Shown: positions 1-8,834, counted from the stretch's first letter. The stretch is 25,724 bases of DNA from an uncultured Muribaculum sp. (GCA_910578835.1 CAJTSK010000034.1:1-25724), one strand, 5' to 3'. A program made the numbers and translations. Notes: generated by a model not told the origin, from the sequence alone.

Positions 1-2
1 TC

Positions 3-38
3 GAGGCTGCAAGCAACCCTTGCAGCCTCTTTTTTTTA
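3..38 (+). terminator. Rho-independent terminator just upstream of cobQ
   Basis: A perfect 11-bp stem (GAGGCTGCAAG at 3-13 and its complement at 19-29) with a 5-nt loop is followed by a run of T at 30-38. It ends only about 22 bp before the cobQ ATG. It probably terminates a gene upstream of the window. It could instead be the off-state of an attenuator or cobalamin riboswitch controlling the cob operon, but the sequence needed to tell lies outside the window. Confidence 0.85.
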
Positions 39-60
39 CCCATACCCCAAGCCCCTTGAA

Positions 61-1572
61 ATGGCGCGGGTGGATTTTAGACTATTAAAGTATAGTAGTG
101 TGTTACCGATAATGTTAGCCGGCACAGGTAGTGATGTCGGGAAAAGTATGCTCGCTGCCGGACTTTGCCGTATATTCAGGCAGGATGGTTATAATCCTGC
201 ACCGTTTAAGGCTCAGAATATGGCTTTGAACTCTTATGCAACACCCGATGGCTTTGAAATAGGCAGGGCTCAGGCTGTGCAGGCTGAGGCTGCGTGTGTG
301 CCATGCTCGACCGACATGAACCCGCTTCTGCTTAAACCGTCGGGAGATTGTACTTCACAAGTTGTGCTTAACGGAAAGCCGGTGGGTAATTGCTCGTCGC
401 GTGATTATTTCAGGCGCGAGGGGCGTCAGATGCTTGTCGAGGAGGTCCACCGTGCTTTTGACAGGTTGTCATCACGTTATGACCCTATTGTTATGGAGGG
501 CGCCGGTAGTATTTCAGAGCTTAATCTTCGCGACCTCGACCTTGTAAACATGTCTATGGCGCGTTATGCAGGAGCGCGTGTGCTGCTCGTCGCTGATATT
601 GACCGCGGTGGAGTGTTTGCGAGTGCCTATGGTTCGGTAATGTTGCAGGAGGAGTGCGACCGCAAGCTGATAAAGGGCATCATCGTGAATAAATTTCGTG
701 GTGACATGTCGCTATTCGATGATGGCAGAAAAATATTGGAAAAAATATGCGGGGTACCTGTGGTAGGTGTTGTGCCTTATTTAAAGGATATTCATATTGA
801 CGAGGAAGATTCGGTGGCGCTTTCCGGAAAGTCGTCGCGTTGCTGTGGCGGCAAGATTAATATAGCTGTAGTATTGCTTCGCCACATATCTAATTTTACC
901 GATTTTAACCGCCTTGAACGCGACAGCCGCGTGAATCTATATTACGCCACTACGCCCGGTCAGATTACCGAGGCTGACGCCGTGATTATTCCCGGAACGA
1001 AGTCAACAATTGACGACCTTCTTTACCTGCATGAGTCGGGGATGGCTCAGGCTATAATGGAGTCGAGAGAAAAAGGGAAGATGATATTAGGCATATGTGG
1101 CGGTTACCAGATAATGGGCGAGTCGATAAGCGACCCTTATGGAGTCGAGGGCGACCCGCGTACAGTGCCCGGTCTCGGTCTGCTTCCTGTTGCAACTGTG
1201 CTTACTACTGACAAGGTTACCCGTCAGGTGGAGTTTGCCTTTCTTGGCGGGTCAGAGCATTGCAAGGGTTATGAGATACATATGGGTGACACTACAATCA
1301 CCGGGTCGGGAACTCCTGTAAATGTCATCTCGGCAGAGCTGCCCGACGGTTGCATGGTCGATGACAGATGTATGGGAAGCTATATCCACGGCATACTCGA
1401 TAATGATTGCGTAGTGCGACATATCCTCGGAGAGTGTGGAGTCGAGCTTGCGGGCAATCACCCCGATGACTATGATGCGTGGCGCGACAGCCAGTATAAC
1501 GCGCTTGCCGATGCACTTCGCCGATATCTTGACATGGACGCAATATATAAAATCATGCGGGGAGATGATTGA
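61..1572 (+). CDS. cobQ: Cobyric acid synthase (CobQ/CbiP)
   Basis: Glutamine-dependent amidotransferase of cobalamin biosynthesis; in this family it amidates four side-chain carboxylates of adenosylcobyrinic a,c-diamide in the cytoplasm. The N-terminal synthetase domain has the P-loop-like GTGSDVGKS (about residues 21-29) followed by the family signature KAQNMALNSYATP. The C-terminal class I glutaminase domain carries the nucleophile in LGICGGYQIMG (Cys346) and the catalytic His in YIHGILDN (His443). At 503 aa it has the family's usual length. The annotated ATG at 61 gives about 15 residues ahead of the conserved start; GTG at 100 or ATG at 112 are alternative starts. It overlaps the next gene by 8 bp (ATGATTGA), so it is translationally coupled and first of three cob genes in the window. 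Confidence 0.96.
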   Translation: MARVDFRLLKYSSVLPIMLAGTGSDVGKSMLAAGLCRIFRQDGYNPAPFKAQNMALNSYATPDGFEIGRAQAVQAEAACVPCSTDMNPLLLKPSGDCTSQVVLNGKPVGNCSSRDYFRREGRQMLVEEVHRAFDRLSSRYDPIVMEGAGSISELNLRDLDLVNMSMARYAGARVLLVADIDRGGVFASAYGSVMLQEECDRKLIKGIIVNKFRGDMSLFDDGRKILEKICGVPVVGVVPYLKDIHIDEEDSVALSGKSSRCCGGKINIAVVLLRHISNFTDFNRLERDSRVNLYYATTPGQITEADAVIIPGTKSTIDDLLYLHESGMAQAIMESREKGKMILGICGGYQIMGESISDPYGVEGDPRTVPGLGLLPVATVLTTDKVTRQVEFAFLGGSEHCKGYEIHMGDTTITGSGTPVNVISAELPDGCMVDDRCMGSYIHGILDNDCVVRHILGECGVELAGNHPDDYDAWRDSQYNALADALRRYLDMDAIYKIMRGDD

Positions 1573-2575
1573 AGGGCATGGTGATGACATATATCGTTAC
1601 GGGGGAAAGGTGAAATATAATTTCAGCTCCAATATATGTGCCTCTGCATGTCTTGGGGAGGTTATGCAATATCTTGCAAACTTGCCGGAGCTGCCTGGCT
1701 CATACCCCGAGCCATATCCCGCGAGCCTTGAAGCAAAAATTGCGGAAATGGAGGATGTCGCGCCTGAGAATGTAATGGTTACCAATGGGGCTACGGAGGC
1801 GATATATCTTGTCGCACATGCCATGACAGGCTCTGTGTCGGCAATCGTGTCGCCCACATTCAGCGAATATGAAGACGCGTGCCGGCTCTACCATCACACG
1901 GTAAGACATGTCAACTGTTTATCCGCGCTCCCTGCCGATGCCGATGTCATTTGGCTATGCAACCCAAACAATCCCACCGGCAAAGTGACACCGATTTCGG
2001 AGTTGCGCTCTTTGGTGGCTCAAAATCCCGGCAGATTGTGTGTAATTGACCAGGCATATGCCGATTATACATTGTGTCGTGTGTTGGATGCGCGCGAAGC
2101 AGTGAATAGCGGTAATGTAATTTTGTTAGGTTCATTCACTAAACGCTATTCTGTGCCCGGATTGCGCGTAGGCTATGCCATAGGCAATGCCCGCCTGCTT
2201 GACATTGTGCGCGCGTGTCGCATGCCGTGGTCGGTCAGCAATATTGCTATCTCTGCCGCCCATTTCCTTATGTCAATGGGTGGGCGAGCGGCTTCAATTG
2301 ATGCCGGGGCGCTCCATATTGAGGCGTTGCGTCTCAGCGATGCGTTGCGCGATGCCGGGATTGAGGTTGCCGATACCGATTGTAATTTTATCCTCTGCCG
2401 TCTGCCGGGCAGCCGCTCTGCCTGTGAGCTTAAAGAGTGGCTTGTGGACAATCACGGAATGCTTATACGTGACGCTTCCAATTTTCACGGTCTTGGAGCG
2501 CAACATTTCCGGGTTGCAGTCCAGTCGCCTGAAGCTGATGATTTACTTGTAAACGCAATAAAAGAATGGATGTAA
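1565..2575 (+). CDS. cobD: Threonine-phosphate decarboxylase-like PLP enzyme (CobD/CobC type)
   Basis: Fold type I PLP-dependent enzyme resembling histidinol-phosphate aminotransferase. Between cobQ and cbiB it is best read as L-threonine-O-3-phosphate decarboxylase, which makes the (R)-1-amino-2-propanol phosphate arm of the B12 nucleotide loop. Visible motifs are CNPNNPTGK (about residues 135-143) and the PLP-binding lysine in GSFTKRYSVPGLRVGY (Lys193). The ATG at 1565 is chosen because it gives a 336-residue protein beginning MIEGHGDD, typical of the family; the longer open frame from 1436 would lie largely within cobQ. It overlaps cobQ by 8 bp and cbiB by 10 bp. A simple histidinol-phosphate aminotransferase role is the alternative, and context argues against it. 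Confidence 0.87.
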   Translation: MIEGHGDDIYRYGGKVKYNFSSNICASACLGEVMQYLANLPELPGSYPEPYPASLEAKIAEMEDVAPENVMVTNGATEAIYLVAHAMTGSVSAIVSPTFSEYEDACRLYHHTVRHVNCLSALPADADVIWLCNPNNPTGKVTPISELRSLVAQNPGRLCVIDQAYADYTLCRVLDAREAVNSGNVILLGSFTKRYSVPGLRVGYAIGNARLLDIVRACRMPWSVSNIAISAAHFLMSMGGRAASIDAGALHIEALRLSDALRDAGIEVADTDCNFILCRLPGSRSACELKEWLVDNHGMLIRDASNFHGLGAQHFRVAVQSPEADDLLVNAIKEWM

Positions 2576-3486
2576 TATTTGCCGTAGCCCCGCTCCTTAC
2601 AGGCTTGGCACTCGATATATTAGCCGGTGATCCCGCGTGGTTGCCTCACCCGATAGTAGGATTTGGAAAGGCAATCTCATATTTTGAACATCGACTTAAC
2701 CACGGTGCCCATCGTGTGGCAAAAGGTGCTTTTACTGCTGTCGGGCTGATAATGTCGGTCTATCTGCTATCTCTTCTGCTTATGGACTTTCTTACGCCAT
2801 ATCCTTGGGTAAAATGCATGGTCGAGGCGATACTCATATTTTTCTGTCTTGCCGGTACGACTCTCGTCAGGGAAGTGAAGATGGTATTTGAGGCGGTAGA
2901 CCGCTCGCTTGACGACGGTCGCCGCCAGGTAGGGCGAATAGTGGGGCGGGATACTGCATCACTGTCGGCGCAGGAGATACGCACGGCCGCACTTGAAACA
3001 CTCGCTGAAAACCTTAGTGACGGAGTGATTGCTCCTCTTTTCTGGTACATGATTTTGGGTGTGCCGGGAATGCTTGCCTACAAGATGGTCAACACACTCG
3101 ATTCAATGACCGGATACCGCAACGACCGATTCCGCGATTTCGGACGGTGGGCGGCGCGGATTGATGATTTTGCCAATTATGTTCCGGCGCGTCTTACTGC
3201 ATTTCTCATGGTCGTGGCTTCTTGCCGTATTTCCCTGCTCTCTTTTGTGCGTCGCTACGGTCGTAGCCATGCGAGCCCCAATTCTGGTTATCCCGAGGCT
3301 GCGCTTGCCGGCATTCTTGATTGTCGTTTCGGCGGACCGCATGACTATTTTGGAGAGACAGTCTACAAACCCTATATCGGCGACAATCCGCGTGAACTTA
3401 CCTCGCGTGACATGGCGGTGGCAATACGCATTAACCGCAGTGCCGAGCTGTTGATGCTGCTTATTGTCCTTGCCACCCGCTTGTAA
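2566..3486 (+). CDS. cbiB: Adenosylcobinamide-phosphate synthase (CbiB)
   Basis: Integral membrane enzyme that attaches aminopropanol phosphate to adenosylcobyric acid, so it uses the products of both upstream genes. Family signatures are GDPAWLPHPIVGFGKAI near the N-terminus (about residues 21-37), ETLAENLSDGVIAPLFWY in the middle, and NTLDSMTGYRNDRFRDFG followed by a DDFANYVPARLTA segment. Several hydrophobic helices are evident, including around residues 45-70 and 85-105. The 306-aa length is normal. It overlaps cobD by 10 bp. The usual next genes (cobU/cobP, cobS, cobC) are not present downstream: the sequence runs into an insertion-element remnant within about 100 bp, so the operon ends here or was cut by a rearrangement. 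Confidence 0.95.
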   Translation: MDVIFAVAPLLTGLALDILAGDPAWLPHPIVGFGKAISYFEHRLNHGAHRVAKGAFTAVGLIMSVYLLSLLLMDFLTPYPWVKCMVEAILIFFCLAGTTLVREVKMVFEAVDRSLDDGRRQVGRIVGRDTASLSAQEIRTAALETLAENLSDGVIAPLFWYMILGVPGMLAYKMVNTLDSMTGYRNDRFRDFGRWAARIDDFANYVPARLTAFLMVVASCRISLLSFVRRYGRSHASPNSGYPEAALAGILDCRFGGPHDYFGETVYKPYIGDNPRELTSRDMAVAIRINRSAELLMLLIVLATRL

Positions 3487-3569
3487 ATAAAGCGGCATGA
3501 AATAGAGTAAAAGATGACATGGAAAATAAAGTATGAGATGACGTCGGGTAATTGACGGTAATGCGTCAT

Positions 3570-4078
3570 CGCGGGCGCTGTCGATATGGGATGTGATACC
3601 GATGCATTGCAAATCAGCCACATCTGCACCGAGGGATATGTGCCATACGGATGGCAATTCCGCGAGAGGATGTCTATATTCCATCTGAAAGAGGTCTGAG
3701 ACTCAACATTTTCGGCATGATAGACCGCAACAATCGATATGACGGATTCTCTACAACTGAGAATATGACCGCTGACAAGATTGTTGACTTTCTTGACCGA
3801 CTTTCTCTCCGTATCTGTAAAAACACTTTTGTTGTCCTTGACAATGCAAGCTAATGCGTGAACTCCGTCCGATATGGGAGAAACGTGGATTGTTTCTCTT
3901 TTTCCTCCCACCGTACAGTCCACATCTGAATATAGCCGAGACGCTCTGGAGGATCCTCAAGGGCAAATGGCTCAGACCTGCGGATTATTGCTCCACAGAT
4001 TCCATGCTCTATGCAACTAACCGTGCGTTGGCTGCGCTTGGAGCTGAAATCAATATCAATTTTGCCCATGCGGCTTAG
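3570..4078 (+). pseudogene. IS630-family transposase remnant (DDE domain, multiply frameshifted)
   Basis: Only the C-terminal DDE half of an IS630/Tc1-type transposase is recognisable, split over three reading frames. Frame 1 reads HICTEGYVPYGWQF to about 3663; a one-base shift moves it to EDVYIPSERGLRLNIFGMI and on to FVVLDNAS, which ends at a TAA (3852-3854). A third frame begins at the ATG overlapping that stop (3854) and reads MRELRPIWEKRG, then LFFLPPYSPHLNIAETLW, up to 4078. LDN supplies the second catalytic Asp and NIAE the Glu; the first Asp region is degraded. A few codons are also missing at the LDNAS-MRELRP junction, where the family normally has a short VHR-like segment. The N-terminal helix-turn-helix half is absent. 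I see no convincing terminal repeats. A dead element. Confidence 0.85.
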
Positions 4079-4436
4079 TATAAATTAATTTTTACGACTT
4101 ACTTAAATGGTATTCTTTCAATAATAAGTTTTATGACGCATTAACCAGAATGAAGCACCAGCATAAATCGGGAGTCCTCTGTCAAGGAAACTCTAATGCT
4201 TCAAGTTTGTTTGCCTACGATTACATAAGCCTTTAGCGAGAACAGATCCGTGGCGAAGCGACTATGAACCACTTTTTAAAGAGAATTTTCTACTGACATA
4301 AAAATGTATATCGAAATATTGGCACGCTATTTGCCCATTCAAATGTAAATAGCGGAATTTCTATCCCCATTAATTTTTAACTATCGGTGGAATCTGTCCA
4401 TTGAATTTATCAGAAGTCCCGGTATTGAACGGTTTC
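4079..4436. other. Non-coding stretch between the IS630 remnant and the HNH gene
   Basis: This AT-rich stretch of about 360 bp has no convincing open frame in any reading direction. It probably contains the decayed right flank of the IS630 element plus the upstream region of the HNH gene. The only structure I see is an inverted repeat at 4325-4354, listed separately. No TAnnTTTG-type promoter with a proper -33 box was found. Confidence 0.5.
4325..4354. repeat. Inverted repeat upstream of the HNH gene
   Basis: Perfect 8-bp arms CGCTATTT (4325-4332) and AAATAGCG (4347-4354) are separated by 14 bp, about 80 bp before the HNH start codon. No T-run follows, so it is not an intrinsic terminator. 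It could be an operator or a 5'-UTR hairpin; chance is not excluded. Confidence 0.4.
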
Positions 4437-5690
4437 ATGATGACTATGACCAAAAATATTTGTATTATTTGCCGGACAAAAGGCAAGGAAATGAGTGACG
4501 AGCATATTATTCCGGAGGCTCTAGGCGGAAAAATTCACTCTTTCTGCGTTTGCAAGGAATGCAATTCTAAATTAGGTGGCAATGTCGATAATCATCTTAT
4601 CGACCATTGGTTTGCACAGGCTTTCCGCCATCAATTCAAACTAAAGGGTTACTCAGGGAAAATACCCAATCCGCTGCTTGGCAACGGCACTTTGGCCGAC
4701 GGTACCAGAGTCAAGATGATTGCTGGCACGTCGGGGCTAATTGCAGTTAAGCACATTCCGACCAAGCCGGAGGTGAGCGATGATGGAATGAGTTTTTCTT
4801 TCTCGGTTGATGCCGCCGATGCCAAAGAAGTTGACAAGATTAAGGCAAAGATGATCAAGCGCCTTGGAATTGACTTGTCTAAATATCAGGTTAAAGAGGA
4901 GGTGAAGCATCTGGTCATTGAAAACCCAGAGGTAAAAAGTTCCTTCAAAATCGATATACTGAATTATAAGATTGGTTTGCTCAAGATTGCCTACGAATTT
5001 GCATGTGAGAGAATTCCCGGATATTTCGAGAGTAAGGATGCCGAAACCATCTCAACGATTTTGCTTGATGCCGATATCTCAAAAATGAAAGGTCTTTATC
5101 TTGTGAGCGATTCTTTTCCCGATGTTGATAATCATTTCTTTGAGGATTATATTGATTACAGCAAAGAGGATCGCCATGTTCTGATTCTACTCAACGTGTA
5201 CGATAAACTATATTGCCTCGTTAGAATCGGTAATTACTTTGAATCTTTGGTTTTGCTGGCTAACTCGGAATTTCCTATTGCCGAAGAGTCCATAATCTGT
5301 ATCAATGACCTTGACAAGAGTACTCCTCAAAACTTCACTTTAACGGATCTGATTAATAATGCGGTAAGAAGCAGCCGTCTTTTATTTAAGTTTGACGACA
5401 AAATCGCCCCCGATATTGAATCTCTGCTGAAATGCGGGCGAATAGGCATTTCGTGCAATCGATACAATGATAACATTATATACAACGCAGACGGCAATCC
5501 AGTCATTTCCACTCAGGATTTCCTCTTACAATCCTCTGCCATCGGAGCTTATCAGTCATCTAGAGATGATAAAGGGAATCTCATGAAAACATATCCGTTG
5601 TCAGGCTCCCTTTTTTACAAAGGAATGCCCGGTGACTATCTCATTCCTATCGCTGAAATCATAGAACTTCAAGAGATTGAAAAAATCTGA
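4437..5690 (+). CDS. HNH endonuclease-like protein of unknown function
   Basis: The first 50 residues form a zinc-ribbon HNH domain: CIIC (Cys9, Cys12), DEHIIPEALGG with the putative catalytic His23, and the second metal pair in CKECN (Cys39, Cys42) followed by Asn43. This matches HNH_5-type endonuclease domains. The remaining ~365 residues are soluble-looking, mixed alpha/beta, and match nothing I can name. ATG 4437 is preferred over the TTG at 4401 because it leaves a short tail before the zinc pair; ATG 4446 is also possible. The gene stands alone between an IS630 remnant and the GH3 promoter, and its codons are visibly AT-richer than those of the neighbours, which suggests acquisition. 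Orphan HNH proteins of this kind may be nucleases of defence or mobile-element systems, but no partner gene is present, so the role is unknown. Confidence 0.75.
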   Translation: MMTMTKNICIICRTKGKEMSDEHIIPEALGGKIHSFCVCKECNSKLGGNVDNHLIDHWFAQAFRHQFKLKGYSGKIPNPLLGNGTLADGTRVKMIAGTSGLIAVKHIPTKPEVSDDGMSFSFSVDAADAKEVDKIKAKMIKRLGIDLSKYQVKEEVKHLVIENPEVKSSFKIDILNYKIGLLKIAYEFACERIPGYFESKDAETISTILLDADISKMKGLYLVSDSFPDVDNHFFEDYIDYSKEDRHVLILLNVYDKLYCLVRIGNYFESLVLLANSEFPIAEESIICINDLDKSTPQNFTLTDLINNAVRSSRLLFKFDDKIAPDIESLLKCGRIGISCNRYNDNIIYNADGNPVISTQDFLLQSSAIGAYQSSRDDKGNLMKTYPLSGSLFYKGMPGDYLIPIAEIIELQEIEKI

Positions 5691-5849
5691 CGAGGCAAGT
5701 CCTAAGAGGCGTTCACCGTATTTGTAGCTATTGATGGGAATTTATGTGTCGCAGCGTTTTTTAACTTACCAAGTAATAATAGCAGTTCTTTTGGCATGTG
5801 CTTGCATTGCAGATCATGGGCGAATCGGCTCTAATATAATGGTTGATTA

Positions 5850-5881
5850 TTTGCACCGTGGCGGGAAGATGGTTAACTTTG
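5850..5881 (+). promoter_or_regulatory. Bacteroidota consensus promoter for the GH3 gene
   Basis: TTTG at 5850-5853 and TAACTTTG at 5874-5881 are separated by exactly 20 bp, matching the Bacteroidota primary-sigma consensus TTTG-N19-21-TAnnTTTG. Transcription would start near 5888, giving a leader of about 55 nt before the GH3 ATG at 5945. A short open frame running across this promoter is therefore unlikely to be a gene. Confidence 0.8.
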
Positions 5882-5944
5882 TATTTCATAACTTGAAAAT
5901 ACCTACATTAATTAATAATACCATCATCACAAATCTCACTATTC

Positions 5945-8512
5945 ATGAAAGCAAAACTACTGATTAAGACGATGCTGCTCGGGCTTATGCCTCTCTGCAG
6001 TGTTGCCGCCGAATTGCCGTATCAAAATCCGGAACTTAGCGCAGAGCAACGTGCCGCCGACTTATGCTCGCGCCTTACTCTTGAAGAGAAGGCTGCGATT
6101 ATGATGAACGGCTCTAAAGCTATTGACCGCCTTGGTATACCGGCATTTGACTGGTGGAGCGAGGCATTACACGGTGTTGGCAGAAACGGATTGTCGACGG
6201 TGTTCCCGTCATGCATAGGCATGGCTGCGTCATTTAATGACAATCTTATAGGCGACGTGTTCACTGCCGTCAGCGATGAGGCGCGAGCCAAGAACACTGA
6301 GGCTCGCCGTAACGGCGCTCAAGGAAAATACAAGGGACTTTCTTTCTGGACTCCTACTGTCAACATATTCCGTGACCCACGTTGGGGTCGCGGTCAGGAA
6401 TCTTATGGCGAAGACCCCTACATGAACGGCAGGATGGGTCTACGCGTGGTCCAGGCGCTGCAGGGTGACCCTTCTGAAAAATATTACAAGCTTATCGCCT
6501 GCGCCAAACACTTTGCCGTGCACAGCGGACCGGAGAAGACGCGCCACAGTTTTGATATAGAAAATCTGCCTGCCCGCGACCTCTGGGAGACATATCTGCC
6601 TGCGTTCAAGGTGCTTGTACAAGATGGCAATGTGCGTCAGGTGATGTGTGCCTATCAGCGCTTCGAGGGTCAGGCATGCTGCGGCTCTGACAGGCTTCTG
6701 CAGTCAATCTTGCGCGACGACTGGGGGTTTGACGGGGTGGTTGTGAGTGATTGCGGGGCTATCCGCGACTTCTACCTTCCGGGTCGTCACGGTGTCGCTG
6801 CCGATGCTGAAAGTGCTTCAGCTCTCGGAGTAAGAAGCGGTACCGACGTGGAGTGTGGCGCGATTTACAAGACGTTGCCCGATGCCGTGAAGCGTGGTGA
6901 CATCTCTGAGGCTGAAATTGACAAGAGTGTTATACGTCTGCTCAAAGAGCGTTTCGCTCTGGGCGATTTTGATGCTGACTCGCTTGTGAGCTGGGCCGGG
7001 ATTCCTCTATCAGTTGTATCAAGCCCCGCTCACCGCGCCCTGGCTCTTGAGATGGCGCGGGAGCAGACCGTGTTGCTTAAAAACAACGGTATTCTGCCGC
7101 TTGATAAAAAAGATGCGTCACGCATTATGGTGATGGGTCCCAACGCGGCTGACTCGACAATGCAATGGGGCATCTATTACGGACAGCCGGCTCACACGGT
7201 GACCATGCTCGAAGGTCTGAGCGCCAAGGTGGGCGACCTGCCTTACCGCAAGGGTTCGACCATCACTGCGATGACAGAGCGCGAAAGCATTTTCGGCAAT
7301 ATTGCCGATGCCGAGGGCAAGCCGGGCATGAAAGCGCACTACTGGAACAATACCGACATGGCGGGCGATCCTGTCGCAACCGTAAACTATACGAGCAATA
7401 TACAGCTTGACAACGGTGGCAACACCGCATTTGCGCCCGGCGTGGAGCTTACTGACTTTACCACTCGTATGAAGGGCGCGTTTGTAGCCGACCGTGACGA
7501 GACTCTTGACATAGTGTTTAACAACGACGACGGCATGAGGATAATCATAAACGGTGACACGATTCATAACCGCTGGAAGACCGATCCCCTCGGATTCCGT
7601 CAGATGCCGCTTGCCGTAGAAAAGGGTAAACGTTATGAAGTTGAGCTAAACTATATGCAGCTTGCCGACGACGCTACGCTTAACTTTGACATTGTGCGCA
7701 ACCGTGAGGTAACCATTGACGAAATAGTCAAGAGCGCTGATGATTGCGACATAGTGATTTACTTCGGTGGCATTTCTCCCGCGCTTGAACGTGAGGAGGC
7801 AAAGGTGACTGACCCCGGATTTGATAACGGTGACCGTACATCTATAGAGCTTCCGCAGGTGCAGCGCGATATTCTTGCCGCTCTTCACAAGGCAGGAAAG
7901 AAAATAGTGTTGGTTAATTGCAGCGGTAGCGCCGTGGCACTGACTCCGGAGAGTGTGATTTGTGACGCTATCATAGAAGCCTGGTATCCTGGTGAGCAGG
8001 GCGGACATGCTATTGCCGACATACTTTTCGGTGATTACAATCCTTCCGGCAAGCTCCCGGTGACTTTCTATGCGTCAGATGCCGACCTTCCTCCGTTTGA
8101 TGAATACCGCATGACGGGTCGCACCTATCGCTATCTTGTAAATGAGCCGCTTTATCCGTTTGGCTACGGACTCAGCTATACCGATTTCAGCTATGGCACA
8201 CCTGTATATGCCGATGGCAAGGTGACCGTTGACCTTAGCAATACCGGTGACCGTGAAGGAGCAGAGACCGTGCAGCTTTACATTCGTAGGGTTGACGACA
8301 CCAATGGTCCCCTCAAGACATTGCGCGGTTATGAGAAGGTGACGCTTAAGCCCGGAGAGAAGCGCACAGTTTCGCTTGATATGCCTATCGAGCGATTTGA
8401 AAACTGGGATGAGGCGACGCAGACAATGCGTGTGGTGCCCGGTACCTATGAGATTATGGTCGGCTCGTCAAGCGCCGATGTCGACTTGAAGCGTATCACA
8501 GTTGAAATTTGA
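5945..8512 (+). CDS. Secreted GH3 beta-glycosidase with inserted PA14 domain
   Basis: Family 3 glycoside hydrolase acting on beta-linked glucosides or xylosides of plant-type glycans, probably periplasmic. Residues 1-22 form a signal peptide ending at SVAA. The N-terminal TIM-barrel domain carries the nucleophile region GFDGVVVSDCGAI (Asp269) and conserved RDPRWGRGQESYGEDP. The (alpha/beta)6 C-terminal domain begins near residue 370 (EQTVLLKNNGILPL) and is interrupted at about residues 446-590 by a PA14-type domain (KAHYWNN, then FNNDDGMRIIINGD). A fibronectin-III-like domain closes the protein (TVDLSNTGDREGAETVQLYI onwards). The 855-aa length fits PA14-containing GH3 enzymes. It is monocistronic with its own promoter. 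Whether it is a glucosidase or a xylosidase cannot be decided from sequence alone. Confidence 0.94.
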   Translation: MKAKLLIKTMLLGLMPLCSVAAELPYQNPELSAEQRAADLCSRLTLEEKAAIMMNGSKAIDRLGIPAFDWWSEALHGVGRNGLSTVFPSCIGMAASFNDNLIGDVFTAVSDEARAKNTEARRNGAQGKYKGLSFWTPTVNIFRDPRWGRGQESYGEDPYMNGRMGLRVVQALQGDPSEKYYKLIACAKHFAVHSGPEKTRHSFDIENLPARDLWETYLPAFKVLVQDGNVRQVMCAYQRFEGQACCGSDRLLQSILRDDWGFDGVVVSDCGAIRDFYLPGRHGVAADAESASALGVRSGTDVECGAIYKTLPDAVKRGDISEAEIDKSVIRLLKERFALGDFDADSLVSWAGIPLSVVSSPAHRALALEMAREQTVLLKNNGILPLDKKDASRIMVMGPNAADSTMQWGIYYGQPAHTVTMLEGLSAKVGDLPYRKGSTITAMTERESIFGNIADAEGKPGMKAHYWNNTDMAGDPVATVNYTSNIQLDNGGNTAFAPGVELTDFTTRMKGAFVADRDETLDIVFNNDDGMRIIINGDTIHNRWKTDPLGFRQMPLAVEKGKRYEVELNYMQLADDATLNFDIVRNREVTIDEIVKSADDCDIVIYFGGISPALEREEAKVTDPGFDNGDRTSIELPQVQRDILAALHKAGKKIVLVNCSGSAVALTPESVICDAIIEAWYPGEQGGHAIADILFGDYNPSGKLPVTFYASDADLPPFDEYRMTGRTYRYLVNEPLYPFGYGLSYTDFSYGTPVYADGKVTVDLSNTGDREGAETVQLYIRRVDDTNGPLKTLRGYEKVTLKPGEKRTVSLDMPIERFENWDEATQTMRVVPGTYEIMVGSSSADVDLKRITVEI

Positions 8513-8552
8513 TATTTTAGAGCTTTTTTAATAATAAATGTTACTGTCAGGG

Positions 8553-8647
8553 CGGTCATTCGTCGAGCAGATTTTTGTTTGTGATGAGGGAGTTATGGGA
8601 TTCCATAACGACCGAAGAGCAGGCGGAAAGATGCCGGCGAATGACCG
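8553..8647. repeat. Left internal palindrome of the MITE-like element
   Basis: The outer arms CGGTCATTCG (8553-8562) and CGAATGACCG (8638-8647) are perfect. The apex is a perfect 7-bp hairpin GTTATGG-GATT-CCATAAC (8592-8609). The regions between pair only partly. The whole could form a cruciform or a long RNA hairpin. Confidence 0.75.
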
Positions 8648-8740
8648 ACGGGAGGTAATTTGTTTCATATCGTTGACATATTTTTACATTTGTTTCAAAG
8701 GTCATCAAGAGGTTGAGTGATTATAAAGTTACCTTTAGTC

Positions 8741-8834
8741 TCGTATATCTTGGTCGCTTTTCAGCCTGTTCCTCAGTCGTGTACATAAAGTACACTCCTT
8801 CGTCACATGTTGAAAATCGTCTCAAGCTATACGA
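8741..8834. repeat. Right internal palindrome of the MITE-like element
   Basis: The outer arms TCGTATA (8741-8747) and TATACGA (8828-8834) directly abut the right terminal repeat. The apex is GTGTAC-ATAAA-GTACAC (8779-8795). Between them the arms match imperfectly, for example CTTG and TTTTCA on the left face CAAG and TGAAAA on the right. It forms the counterpart of the left palindrome. Confidence 0.75.

Noticed and set aside
5731..5967. 78-codon open frame before the GH3 gene
   Set aside because: It needs a TTG start, spans a full consensus promoter and overlaps the GH3 start; the protein has no domain pattern beyond one hydrophobic stretch.
8538..8720. 60-codon open frame inside the MITE-like element
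   Set aside because: It starts within the left terminal repeat and runs through the palindrome; no protein family pattern and no promoter. It is probably incidental to the repeat.
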